A DNA stretch of 16,300 nucleotides from JBBQTU01 sp038213005. GTDB lineage: Bacteria; Planctomycetota; Phycisphaerae; Tepidisphaerales; Tepidisphaeraceae. The position numbers and the translations under genes are program-made. Where the stretch lies: NCBI GenBank assembly GCA_038213005.1, contig JBBQTU010000076.1, positions 1-16,300 of the forward strand, read 5' to 3'. Under the pieces are notes generated by a model. That model had not been told where the DNA came from. It ran no database searches and saw only the letters and a list, made by a program, of their open reading frames with translations. Position 1 is the stretch's first letter, and each line of letters starts with the position of its first letter. Positions 1 through 9,007 of this stretch are shown here, piece by piece.

Positions 1-753
1 GCCGCCCCGCCGCTGTTCCGTCCGTTCGACCACGGGGCCGACATCGTCGTCTACTCGCTGACCAAGATCATTGGCGGGCACGGCACCAGCATGGGCGGCG
101 CGATCGTGGAAAAGGGCGATTTCGACTGGAAAGCCCAAGGCAAATTCCCCGAGATCACCGAGCCCGATCCCTCCTATCACGGCGTGAACTTCTGGGACGC
201 CTTCGGAGGCCACCCCAAGGCCGTCGCCCCGGGACTGGCCTATGTGCTGAAGATCCGCACGGGTCTGCTGCGCGACACGGGCGCATGCATTTCCCCGTTC
301 AACGCCTGGCAGATTATCCAGGGAATTGAGACACTGCCGCTGAGGGCTCGCGCTCATGTCAGCAACGCCCTGAAGGTCGCACAGTGGCTGGAGAAACACC
401 CGGCCGTCTCGTGGGTGAACTACCCCGGGCTGCCATCCCACCCGGACCATGCCCGGGCGAAGAAGTACATGCCCGAAGGACCCGGCGCGATCCTGGGCTT
501 CGGCATCAAGGGCGGACTCGAGGCGGGCAAGAAGTTCATCAACAGCGTGAAGCTGGCGAGCCACCTGGCGAACGTGCTGGACACCAAGACGCTGGTGATC
601 CATCCGGCCAGCACAACCCACCAGCAGCTCTCGCCGGCGGAACAGGCGAAGGCTGGCGTGACGGCGGACTTCGTGCGCGTGTCGGTTGGCATCGAGGATG
701 TGAAGGACATCATCGCCGACTTTGACCAGGCGCTGAAGGCGGCACAGGCCTGA
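1..753 (+). CDS. metY: O-acetylhomoserine aminocarboxypropyltransferase (sulfhydrylase), C-terminal part
   Basis: This PLP enzyme of the Cys/Met metabolism (gamma-family) fold makes homocysteine from O-acetyl-L-homoserine and sulfide in the cytoplasm, the direct sulfhydrylation route to methionine. The frame is open from the first base, so the N-terminus lies outside the window. The visible 250 residues compare with about 430 in the full family. The PLP-binding lysine is at fragment residue 22 in VYSLTKIIGGHGTSMGG. Family motifs follow: FPEITEPDPSYHGV, SPFNAWQIIQGIETLPLR, WVNYPGLPSHP, HPASTTHQQLS and VRVSVGIEDVKDIIADF, the last binding the substrate carboxylate. The gene ends at TGA 751-753, just before a strong terminator. 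It could in principle be read as cystathionine gamma-synthase, but the HGTSMGG and SHLANVLDTKTLVIHP stretches fit the OAH sulfhydrylase branch. Confidence 0.95.
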   Translation, partial: AAPPLFRPFDHGADIVVYSLTKIIGGHGTSMGGAIVEKGDFDWKAQGKFPEITEPDPSYHGVNFWDAFGGHPKAVAPGLAYVLKIRTGLLRDTGACISPFNAWQIIQGIETLPLRARAHVSNALKVAQWLEKHPAVSWVNYPGLPSHPDHARAKKYMPEGPGAILGFGIKGGLEAGKKFINSVKLASHLANVLDTKTLVIHPASTTHQQLSPAEQAKAGVTADFVRVSVGIEDVKDIIADFDQALKAAQA

Positions 754-763
754 GGTACTGCCG

Positions 764-814
764 CATCAACAAAAGAAGCCGCCGGGATAATACCGGCGGC
801 TTCTTTTGTTGATG
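764..814. terminator. Bidirectional rho-independent terminator between metY and nuoN
   Basis: A perfect inverted repeat has 22-bp arms at 764-785 and 793-814 around a 7-base loop (GATAATA). The core CCGCCGG/CCGGCGG is flanked by an A-run on the left and a T-run (TTCTTTTGTT) on the right, so either strand gives a GC-rich hairpin ending in U residues. It lies between the metY stop (753) and the nuoN stop (844), the expected place for a shared terminator of convergent genes. Confidence 0.9.
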
Positions 815-843
815 AGTTCATGAAGGCCACAGGATCGATGGCG

Positions 844-2490
844 TTATGGGCGGTCTGTGGGTGCCATTGCAGAGGCTGTCGAGGGAACGTCCACGGTTGT
901 GGCCCTGCGGGCGGCGTCGCTGAGGGCGCTGGTTGCCGGAAGGTAGCTGCCCAGAATCAGGCTGCCCAGAGCGGAGATGATGACGGCCAGAACGAGGGGG
1001 ACCGTCTTGAGGCATTCACCGGCGGGGACCTCACAGGCAGCCGGCTGGGGCTGACCATTGCTGGTGCGGAGGAACATGGCGCCGACGATGCGCAGATAGT
1101 AGCCGGCCGACACCGCGGCGTTGAGCACCAGTACGATCACCAGGCCATACCATCCCGCTTCGAGGGCCGGGCGGATCAGGTAATACTTCCCGAAGAAGCC
1201 AACGGTCAGCGGCAGACCGATCAGGCTGAAGCAGCAGGCAGTCATCGCCAGACCCATGGCCGGGCGGTCGCGGCCAAGACCTGCGATGTCTTCAAAGGTC
1301 TCGGCCGTGGTGGCCGGCGGGACAGCGGGCGACAGACCTGCGCCGCCGGGGGAAACGCGCGGGGCGAATGGGTCCGGCTTGGCCGGCAGCATCATCAGCA
1401 CGCCGAAGAGCCCTGCATTCATGACGCCATAGGCGGCAATGTAGAACATCACGCCTTGAAGGGCCTCAGTGCGATAGAGCGACTCCCCCGCGCCCGCCAG
1501 GACGGCCAGACCAGCCAGCATATACCCGCTGTGGGCGATCGAACTGCAGGCCATGACGCGCTTGATGTTGGCCTGCATCAGGCCCAGCACGTTACCGATG
1601 GTCATCGTCAGGATGGCCATGATCCAGAGCAGCGTGACCAGGTTGTGCGGGACCAGCCACTGCCCACCGCCCAGCACGTAGAGGATCTTCACCAGAGCGG
1701 CGATACCGGCAATCTTGGGAACGAACGAGAGCATCGCCGTCAGCGGCGTGGCGGCCCCGGTGTAAACGTCACCAGCGTAGAAGTGCAGTGGAAACGCGGC
1801 CAGCTTGAACGCGATGCCCAGGAAGATCATGACGGCCGCCAGCAGTTGCCAGGTCGTCAGGGTGACAACGCCGCCCGTGGAGTGAAACTCACCAGCCATC
1901 TCGTTCAGAGAGAGCGTCCCGGTGGTGCCAAAGAGGTAGGCCAGGCCGAACAGGAGAATGGCGGCGGCCATCGCGCCGAGGAAGAAATACTTCAGGCCCG
2001 CTTCCTGCGCCACAGGAAGTGGCCGGGAGATCGAGACCATCACGTAAGTCGGGATGGCGGCGAGTTCGATGCCCAGGAAGAGCAGGATGATGTCGTTGGC
2101 GCCGGCGACGAGAAAGATGCCTGCGATGGAGAGCAGGAAGAGAGCGAAGTATTCGGGCAGGTCAACGCCCAGCGAGAGAGAACGGTTGCCGGTGACCTCT
2201 TTATCGGTCGGCCACTGCAACAGGAGCAGAATGGCGGCAATCAAGCCGGAAAGAAGCTTGATGTAAAGGGCGAAGTCGGTCAGGCGCACCGTGCCGGTGG
2301 ATTCGGCGATGACCGGATTGGGCTGCGGGCCATAGATCACGCACAGGACGGAGGCGGCCAGGGCGAGAAGCGCCACGACTGGAGCGGCCTGACGCAGCGT
2401 GCGGGATGCCTTGATGCCAAACAGGAAGAGCAGGCAGGCCGCGCCGGCCAGGATGATCTCGGGAAGCAGTGCTGTCAGAAGCTCTTTCAT
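844..2490 (-). CDS. nuoN: NADH-quinone oxidoreductase subunit N
   Basis: This is an antiporter-like proton-channel subunit of the complex I membrane arm. The 548-residue protein is very hydrophobic with about 14 predicted helices. Residues proposed to carry protons are recognisable: E142 in FLGIELAAIPTYV, K229 in GIAFKLAAFPLHFYAGDVY, and K435 in GFFGKYYLI. The motif FYAGDVYTGAATP is characteristic of NuoN rather than NuoL or NuoM. An unusual Pro/Gly-rich hydrophilic loop covers about residues 370-398, before the last helices, and the C-terminal tail is Ser/Thr/Ala-rich. It is the last gene of the nuo block. Its ATG lies 10 bp after the nuoM TGA with only a weak ribosome binding site, which suggests translational coupling. 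The bidirectional terminator follows its stop. Confidence 0.95.
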   Translation of the reverse strand: MKELLTALLPEIILAGAACLLFLFGIKASRTLRQAAPVVALLALAASVLCVIYGPQPNPVIAESTGTVRLTDFALYIKLLSGLIAAILLLLQWPTDKEVTGNRSLSLGVDLPEYFALFLLSIAGIFLVAGANDIILLFLGIELAAIPTYVMVSISRPLPVAQEAGLKYFFLGAMAAAILLFGLAYLFGTTGTLSLNEMAGEFHSTGGVVTLTTWQLLAAVMIFLGIAFKLAAFPLHFYAGDVYTGAATPLTAMLSFVPKIAGIAALVKILYVLGGGQWLVPHNLVTLLWIMAILTMTIGNVLGLMQANIKRVMACSSIAHSGYMLAGLAVLAGAGESLYRTEALQGVMFYIAAYGVMNAGLFGVLMMLPAKPDPFAPRVSPGGAGLSPAVPPATTAETFEDIAGLGRDRPAMGLAMTACCFSLIGLPLTVGFFGKYYLIRPALEAGWYGLVIVLVLNAAVSAGYYLRIVGAMFLRTSNGQPQPAACEVPAGECLKTVPLVLAVIISALGSLILGSYLPATSALSDAARRATTVDVPSTASAMAPTDRP

Positions 2491-2500
2491 AGCGGTTTTT

Positions 2501-4087
2501 TCAGTTCGAGAGACTAGCTTGCACGGGCGGCACAGCGGTTGGGACGATGCGAGTCGCGCTCACTGCGTTCGTCTGCGACAGCAGGTTATCGACCGGACCG
2601 CGGACAGTTGTGAGAATGATGTTCGGGACAACGCCCAGCAGGATGACGCAGACCGCCAGAGGCAGCAGGATGCCGATCTCGCGGCCGCTGATGTCACCGG
2701 GGATCTCGTGAGCGGCATGGCCATGACCGGCGTCAGCCTGCCCTTGGACATCCAGTGGCGTCTTGAGCGGCCCGAAGATCACCTTGGCGACCATGTGCAG
2801 CATATAGACAGCGCCCAGGATGATGCCCAGCGACGCGACCACGCCAAAGCCGATGCCCATGCGGGTGGAGGTGAACGCACCCAGGATCGTCAGGAATTCG
2901 CTGGGGAAGCCGTTGGTGCCGGGCAGGCCAATGCTCGACAGGGTGAACAGGACGAAGAAGAACGCAAGGATGGGCATTCGCTTAGCCAGCCCCGAAAGCT
3001 GGTCGATGTCGCGGGTGTGATAACGGTCGTAGATCATGCCGACCACCAGGAACAGCGCCCCGGTGCTGATGCCATGGTTGATCATGTACATGATCGAACC
3101 GCTCACGCCGTGGACGTTGAGGGCAAACAGCCCCAGGACACAGAAGCCCATGTGGGAAACCGAAGAGTAGGCGACGAGTTTCTTGATGTCCTGCTGCACC
3201 CAGGCGACCAGCGCGCCGTAGACGATGCCGCAGAGGCACAGCACGCCGATGAACTGCACCATCGCTACCGCCGGCAGGCCGGCCGGGATGGCGATGCGGA
3301 ACAGACCGTAGACACCCAGTTTCAGCAGCACGCCGGCGAGGATCACTGAGCCGGCCGTGGGAGCTTCAGTGTGGGCCAGCGGCAACCACGTATGCAGCGG
3401 AAACAGCGGCACCTTCACCGCAAAGCCCGCCAGCATCGCCAGGAATACCCACAGGCGAACCTCGGGGCTGACGCCGCTCTGGGCATACTTGATCACATCG
3501 TCCAAGGCGAAGGAGGCAGTGCCACCAGAGCCTGCGTGAAGGCTGAGATAGATGATGCCCGCCAGTGTGAGCACCGAGCCGGCAAAGGTGAACAGGAAGA
3601 ACTTGATCGCGGCGAAGCGCCGCTGCGGGCCGCCCCAGATGCCGATGATGAAGAACATCGGGACCAGGGTGAGTTCAAAAAACACGTAGAACAGCAGCAG
3701 GTCGCGAGCGACAAACACGCCCAGCATGGCAAACAGCAGCGCCTGCATCCACGCGAAATACTCAGTGCGGCGCTGGGTGATATTCAGCCAACTGGCGGCG
3801 ATCGACAGCGGCATCAGGACGACCGTCAGAATGATCAGCCACAGGCTGACCGAGTCGATGCCAACGGAGAAACTGACGCCGATGTCGGTCGAGGCAAGCA
3901 GCGTGCTGCTGGTGACGAACTGGTAGCCGGGCCTGGCAAAGTCAAACGTCGCCAGCAGTCCGGCGCCGACGGCAGCGGTCGCCAGACTGACCAGCAGCGC
4001 CCAGACCTTTGGCGCCTTCTCGCCGCGCATGAACGCGCCGACAACAGCGCCGATCAGCGGAATCACCAGAAGCCAGACGAGCATCAT
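2501..4087 (-). CDS. nuoM: NADH-quinone oxidoreductase subunit M
   Basis: This is the second antiporter-like subunit of the complex I membrane arm (528 aa, close to the usual 500-530). Conserved charged residues are visible: E138 in YVFFELTLVPMFF, K225 in AGFAVKVPLFPLHTWLP, K256 in VLLKLGVYG, and E397 in GTNGFPSEF. The open frame extends back to 4228, but that part overlaps the end of nuoL and reads as unrelated sequence (WFCCEGDQ and so on). The start chosen is the ATG at 4087, or the adjacent ATG at 4084. It is preceded by the ribosome binding site AGAGGAA and lies 8 bp after the nuoL stop. A small His-containing loop (H455, H457, H460) precedes the last helix and echoes the larger one in NuoL. 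Confidence 0.95.
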   Translation of the reverse strand: MMLVWLLVIPLIGAVVGAFMRGEKAPKVWALLVSLATAAVGAGLLATFDFARPGYQFVTSSTLLASTDIGVSFSVGIDSVSLWLIILTVVLMPLSIAASWLNITQRRTEYFAWMQALLFAMLGVFVARDLLLFYVFFELTLVPMFFIIGIWGGPQRRFAAIKFFLFTFAGSVLTLAGIIYLSLHAGSGGTASFALDDVIKYAQSGVSPEVRLWVFLAMLAGFAVKVPLFPLHTWLPLAHTEAPTAGSVILAGVLLKLGVYGLFRIAIPAGLPAVAMVQFIGVLCLCGIVYGALVAWVQQDIKKLVAYSSVSHMGFCVLGLFALNVHGVSGSIMYMINHGISTGALFLVVGMIYDRYHTRDIDQLSGLAKRMPILAFFFVLFTLSSIGLPGTNGFPSEFLTILGAFTSTRMGIGFGVVASLGIILGAVYMLHMVAKVIFGPLKTPLDVQGQADAGHGHAAHEIPGDISGREIGILLPLAVCVILLGVVPNIILTTVRGPVDNLLSQTNAVSATRIVPTAVPPVQASLSN

Positions 4088-4095
4088 GTTTCCTC

Positions 4096-6231
<2,136 letters not shown>

Positions 6232-6246
6232 GTTAATCAGTGCCAG

Positions 6247-6573
6247 CTATCCATTGAGTTCGTGCCATGCCTCAGCGTCCAAGGTCTGTTTGCGTCGGAA
6301 CAGCAGCACGATCAGACCCAATGCCAGCGCGGCCTCGGCCGCGGCGATCACCAGAACGAAAAGCACAAACGCCTGAGACGCAAAGAACGCTTCAGGTCTG
6401 GTGGCAAAATGATACCGCCCAAAGGCAATAAGCGTGACAGCGATGCCCTGGAACATCAGTTCGGTGCAGAGGAACATGATGATCAGATTGCGGCGCGTGA
6501 CAAAACCCATCAGCCCGATCGCAAAGAGGATCGCGCCGACGGCAAGGTAATGTTGTAGTGCCAGATCAGTCAT
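6247..6573 (-). CDS. nuoK: NADH-quinone oxidoreductase subunit K
   Basis: This is the small three-helix membrane subunit of complex I (108 aa; E. coli NuoK is 100). The two membrane glutamates used in proton transfer are present: E38 in FLCTELMFQ and E80 in VIAAAEAALALGL. The first motif reads ELMFQGIAV where most proteobacterial proteins have ELMLNAVNL; such ELMxQ variants occur in planctomycete-type complexes, from my memory of the family. The ATG follows the nuoJ TAG by only 4 bp, so the two are very likely translationally coupled. Confidence 0.95.
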   Translation of the reverse strand: MTDLALQHYLAVGAILFAIGLMGFVTRRNLIIMFLCTELMFQGIAVTLIAFGRYHFATRPEAFFASQAFVLFVLVIAAAEAALALGLIVLLFRRKQTLDAEAWHELNG

Positions 6574-6577
6574 ATTC

Positions 6578-7405
6578 CTACGTTTCCGGGTAGGCCTTCT
6601 GCCGCGGATCGGTTGTGCCCGTCACGGCGATGTCATGAGGATTGTCATCGCCGATGAACGGGCTGGCCACAACGCCGATTTCGCTCGGCACACGCCGCCG
6701 CGAAATCACGATTGCTCCCACCATTGCCAGCGTCAGAATCAGCCCGGAAAGTTCGAGGTTCACCAATTGGTTCGCAAACAGATATTTCGCCAGCGCCCGC
6801 ACCGAGGTATCGCCCTCGGGCATGATCGGGCTCGACGCGACAATCACCTGACCCTTGTCGAAGATGACAATCAGCAGCAGCGCCATCATGCCAAAGCCAA
6901 GCGACACGGCTGCCAGCGGTTCGCGGGCAACGGTATCAGCCTCGGTCAGCTCGCCCCGTCCGCCGGCCTGGGCGGCCAGCATGATCACAAAGACGTAGGT
7001 CACCAGAATCGCGCCGCCGTAGATCAGCAGCAGCGCCGCGGCCATGAAATCCGCCCAGAGCAGCACAAACAGGCCGGCCGACGCGAAGGTGGCGAGCATG
7101 AAATAGAGAGCCGAATAGACCGGCCGGCGGTGAGTGGCAACGCGCAGCGCGCTGATGATGGCAATGGCGGCGAATATCCAGAAGTAAACGCCCATCGACT
7201 CACTCTGCGAGGCAACGTATCGCACGAGCGTCGCCGCGAGGATGAGCAGGCCCGTGAGGACGACAACCCCACCGATGGCGCGGGTGGCGGCCTCGCGCCG
7301 CGAAGGAAGGAGCATCAGTGTGCCGATGCCAGCTACGATAGCCAACACCAGGATCAACACCGGGCTAACGACCATCGGCAGATTGGACGCGGCGATCAGG
7401 TTCAT
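6578..7405 (-). CDS. nuoJ: NADH-quinone oxidoreductase subunit J, long form
   Basis: This is a membrane subunit of complex I next to NuoK and NuoA. The conserved core is at residues 93-145: RRPVYSALYFMLATFASAG, then LLWADFMAAALLLIYGG, then AILVTYVFVIMLA. It includes the transmembrane helix 3 region that undergoes a pi-bulge transition during turnover. The closing motif, LILTLAMVGAIVISRRR, is at 222-238. The protein is 275 aa against about 165-185 in E. coli-like NuoJ. The extra length is an N-terminal extension of about 90 residues with two or three hydrophobic helices and a polar C-terminal tail of about 35 residues. It is the first nuo gene of the block. Its ATG is 19 bp downstream of the propeller lipoprotein stop, so they are probably co-transcribed. 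Confidence 0.92.
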   Translation of the reverse strand: MNLIAASNLPMVVSPVLILVLAIVAGIGTLMLLPSRREAATRAIGGVVVLTGLLILAATLVRYVASQSESMGVYFWIFAAIAIISALRVATHRRPVYSALYFMLATFASAGLFVLLWADFMAAALLLIYGGAILVTYVFVIMLAAQAGGRGELTEADTVAREPLAAVSLGFGMMALLLIVIFDKGQVIVASSPIMPEGDTSVRALAKYLFANQLVNLELSGLILTLAMVGAIVISRRRVPSEIGVVASPFIGDDNPHDIAVTGTTDPRQKAYPET

Positions 7406-7424
7406 GTTTTAGAGGCATCCCGGG

Positions 7425-8642
7425 CTATTGCGCCATCGCCACGTAGGCGGCGGCAGGACGCATGTCCAGGACCAGTTCGCCGACGACTCCCGGCCGAAGC
7501 ACCGGGGCAATCGCCATGACCAGCCCCTTCTTGGTCGAGGCGTAGATCATCGCTCCCTTCGGATCATTGACCGGGTTGCTGACGAAGGTCGTCAGGTCCG
7601 TCCGATGCGACTCGAATTTCACCTGCCCGGTGGCCTTCTCGACCGCCAGGATGCGGTTCTCGGTGGACTTCAGATACGCGTACTTGTCGTCCTCGGCGAG
7701 AAACTGATCCGCATTGGCGACGGACCAACTCGCCGCGCGATCGAGCTGCCCTTCGAGCCGGTTGATCGCACAGATGCCTTTGCCCGGAACCATAATGTAG
7801 ACGAAGCCCGCCGTCACCTCTGGTCCCTTGTGAAGCGCGACGCCCGCAAAATAGGTCCAGCGGATCCGGCCCGTGCGAACGTCCAGGCAGTAGAGCTTGG
7901 AGTCCGTCGACGCGACCAGGAGGTCGTTACCCGAAGCCTTGAGGTCCGCGAAAATCGGCCCGTCCGTAGAGAAGATACCGCCAGGCAGATTGGGCCAGAC
8001 GGCCGCACGGTCGGCGGTCACGCCATAAACCTTGCCATCAATGCCGCCGGCGAAAACTTGTGTTTGATTTGGCCCAACCGCCACCGGAGCACCGTAGACG
8101 CCGCCACCGGTGTCGAGTTGCCAGCGAATCGGCTTGTTGTCAAACGCGGGGTCAATCGCCACCAGCCGCCCGCCGCCCAGATTATCGACACCGGCATAGA
8201 GCATGCGGTCGCTGCCAGCCAGGGTACTGCGGAACGGGCTGTCCATCTCGAGCGTTCGCTCAAGGCGCCCCTGCTTGTCATAGAACCGCAGCGCCGGGCC
8301 TGCAGCGTAGACAACACAATCCTTCAGGATAAACGGAGGCTTGACGTCTGTGGCGGGGGCGGCCACGTCGCTGACGTACTGCACGTCGCCACTGCGGCGG
8401 TCCAATGAATAGAACTTATTGTGGGATGTCTGCACGAAGAGCTGATCGCCCCGAAGGAACAGGGCCTTGCTGCGTTCGCCGCTCTCCAGCCGGAGATCAC
8501 GAGACCACTGTTGGCGGAACGACTGCGACGGCATTTCCCCAATCGCGTGGGCGGTGGAGTTGTTGCCAGACCCGGAATGACAGCCCCCGACAAGGGCGGC
8601 CGATACGATCATGCAGCTAAGCAGTGTCTTCCTCACAGGCAT
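7425..8642 (-). CDS. PQQ-type beta-propeller repeat lipoprotein
   Basis: This predicted exported lipoprotein has 405 aa. An upstream in-frame ATG exists at 8681. I chose 8642 because it directly follows the strong ribosome binding site GAGGAG and because the protein then begins with a normal signal sequence: MPVRKT, a hydrophobic stretch, then the lipobox VGGC with the lipidated Cys at residue 21. The rest is a series of about 40-residue beta-propeller blades of the PQQ-binding-like/BamB type, for example NKFYSLDRRSGDVQYV, SKLYCLDVRTGRIRWTY and NRILAVEKATGQVKFES. These have the D-x-x-T/S-G-x-x-x-W/Y signature. It could be a BamB-like scaffold or a redox-linked protein. I see nothing that shows enzymatic PQQ use. 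Its position at the head of nuoJKLMN suggests co-expression with complex I, but a functional link is only inferred. Confidence 0.85.
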   Translation of the reverse strand: MPVRKTLLSCMIVSAALVGGCHSGSGNNSTAHAIGEMPSQSFRQQWSRDLRLESGERSKALFLRGDQLFVQTSHNKFYSLDRRSGDVQYVSDVAAPATDVKPPFILKDCVVYAAGPALRFYDKQGRLERTLEMDSPFRSTLAGSDRMLYAGVDNLGGGRLVAIDPAFDNKPIRWQLDTGGGVYGAPVAVGPNQTQVFAGGIDGKVYGVTADRAAVWPNLPGGIFSTDGPIFADLKASGNDLLVASTDSKLYCLDVRTGRIRWTYFAGVALHKGPEVTAGFVYIMVPGKGICAINRLEGQLDRAASWSVANADQFLAEDDKYAYLKSTENRILAVEKATGQVKFESHRTDLTTFVSNPVNDPKGAMIYASTKKGLVMAIAPVLRPGVVGELVLDMRPAAAYVAMAQ

Positions 8643-8664
8643 TTCTCCTCGGTTATGGTTCACA

Positions 8665-8694
8665 AAGATATCAGCAAACAAGGCTTGGCGTCAA
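8665..8694 (-). promoter_or_regulatory. Candidate sigma70-type promoter of the propeller-nuo block
   Basis: On the minus strand TTGACG (8694-8689) and TATCTT (8670-8665) are separated by 18 bp. The predicted start near 8658 gives a leader of about 16 nt that contains only the GAGGAG ribosome binding site. Position and spacing fit, but the match is modest and unverified. Confidence 0.4.
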
Positions 8695-8893
8695 ACACAA
8701 GCGGCCCCATGTAGCAGAGAATCCTGCATGCTCGCCGCCGCCGGCGACGCCACCGTCTCATGGCCACGTCTCAGTCCAGCGTCTTAGCATCGGCCGCCCC
8801 CAGCTAGGGACCGCCTGAGAGCAACGGCCATGACGCTTTGCTGGAGTTCCTCACTGGTTAGTGATGAGTTGAGAAGTCTGGATACACAAGCGA

Positions 8894-8936
8894 GCCAGCG
8901 GCGGGTCTCAACCGATCGCCGCTGGCCTGTTTTTAT
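8894..8936 (+). terminator. Rho-independent terminator with no upstream gene on its strand
   Basis: A perfect 10-bp stem (8894-8903 GCCAGCGGCG; 8917-8926 CGCCGCTGGC) with a 13-base loop is followed by TGTTTTTA. The U-tract is only on the + strand side; the reverse complement is followed by TCGCTTG. It therefore ends a + strand transcript, and that strand has no open reading frame of note upstream. Confidence 0.75.
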
Positions 8937-9007
8937 AGGGCGTTGAACCGGCCGCATTCGCGTCCAGGCGTTCAATCGCCTCCTGCAAAACAAAAAAGGG
9001 GAAATCA

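Larger units (their letters stand above)
8643..9007. other. 365-bp intergenic spacer between the nuo block and the DUF4832 pseudogene
   Basis: I find no convincing protein gene on either strand. The left end carries the candidate minus-strand promoter. The right part carries a + strand terminator hairpin at 8894-8936 with no gene upstream of it on that strand. Between them (about 8700-8890) are small hairpins such as TCACT-GGTT-AGTGA. This could be an untranslated RNA, but I do not recognise a known RNA family. Confidence 0.6.

Noticed and set aside
820..2517. A 565-codon open frame on the + strand
   Set aside because: It lies wholly opposite nuoN, is rich in Gln, Arg, Gly and Asp with no hydrophobic core or family motif, and has no gene signals; it is a shadow caused by high GC.
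8643..8681. Upstream ATG extending the propeller lipoprotein
   Set aside because: It would bury the signal peptide behind 13 polar residues, and the strong GAGGAG site precedes the ATG at 8642.
8894..8936. The hairpin as an attenuator of the nuo block
   Set aside because: On the minus strand the stem is not followed by a U-tract, and it lies upstream of the predicted start of transcription.
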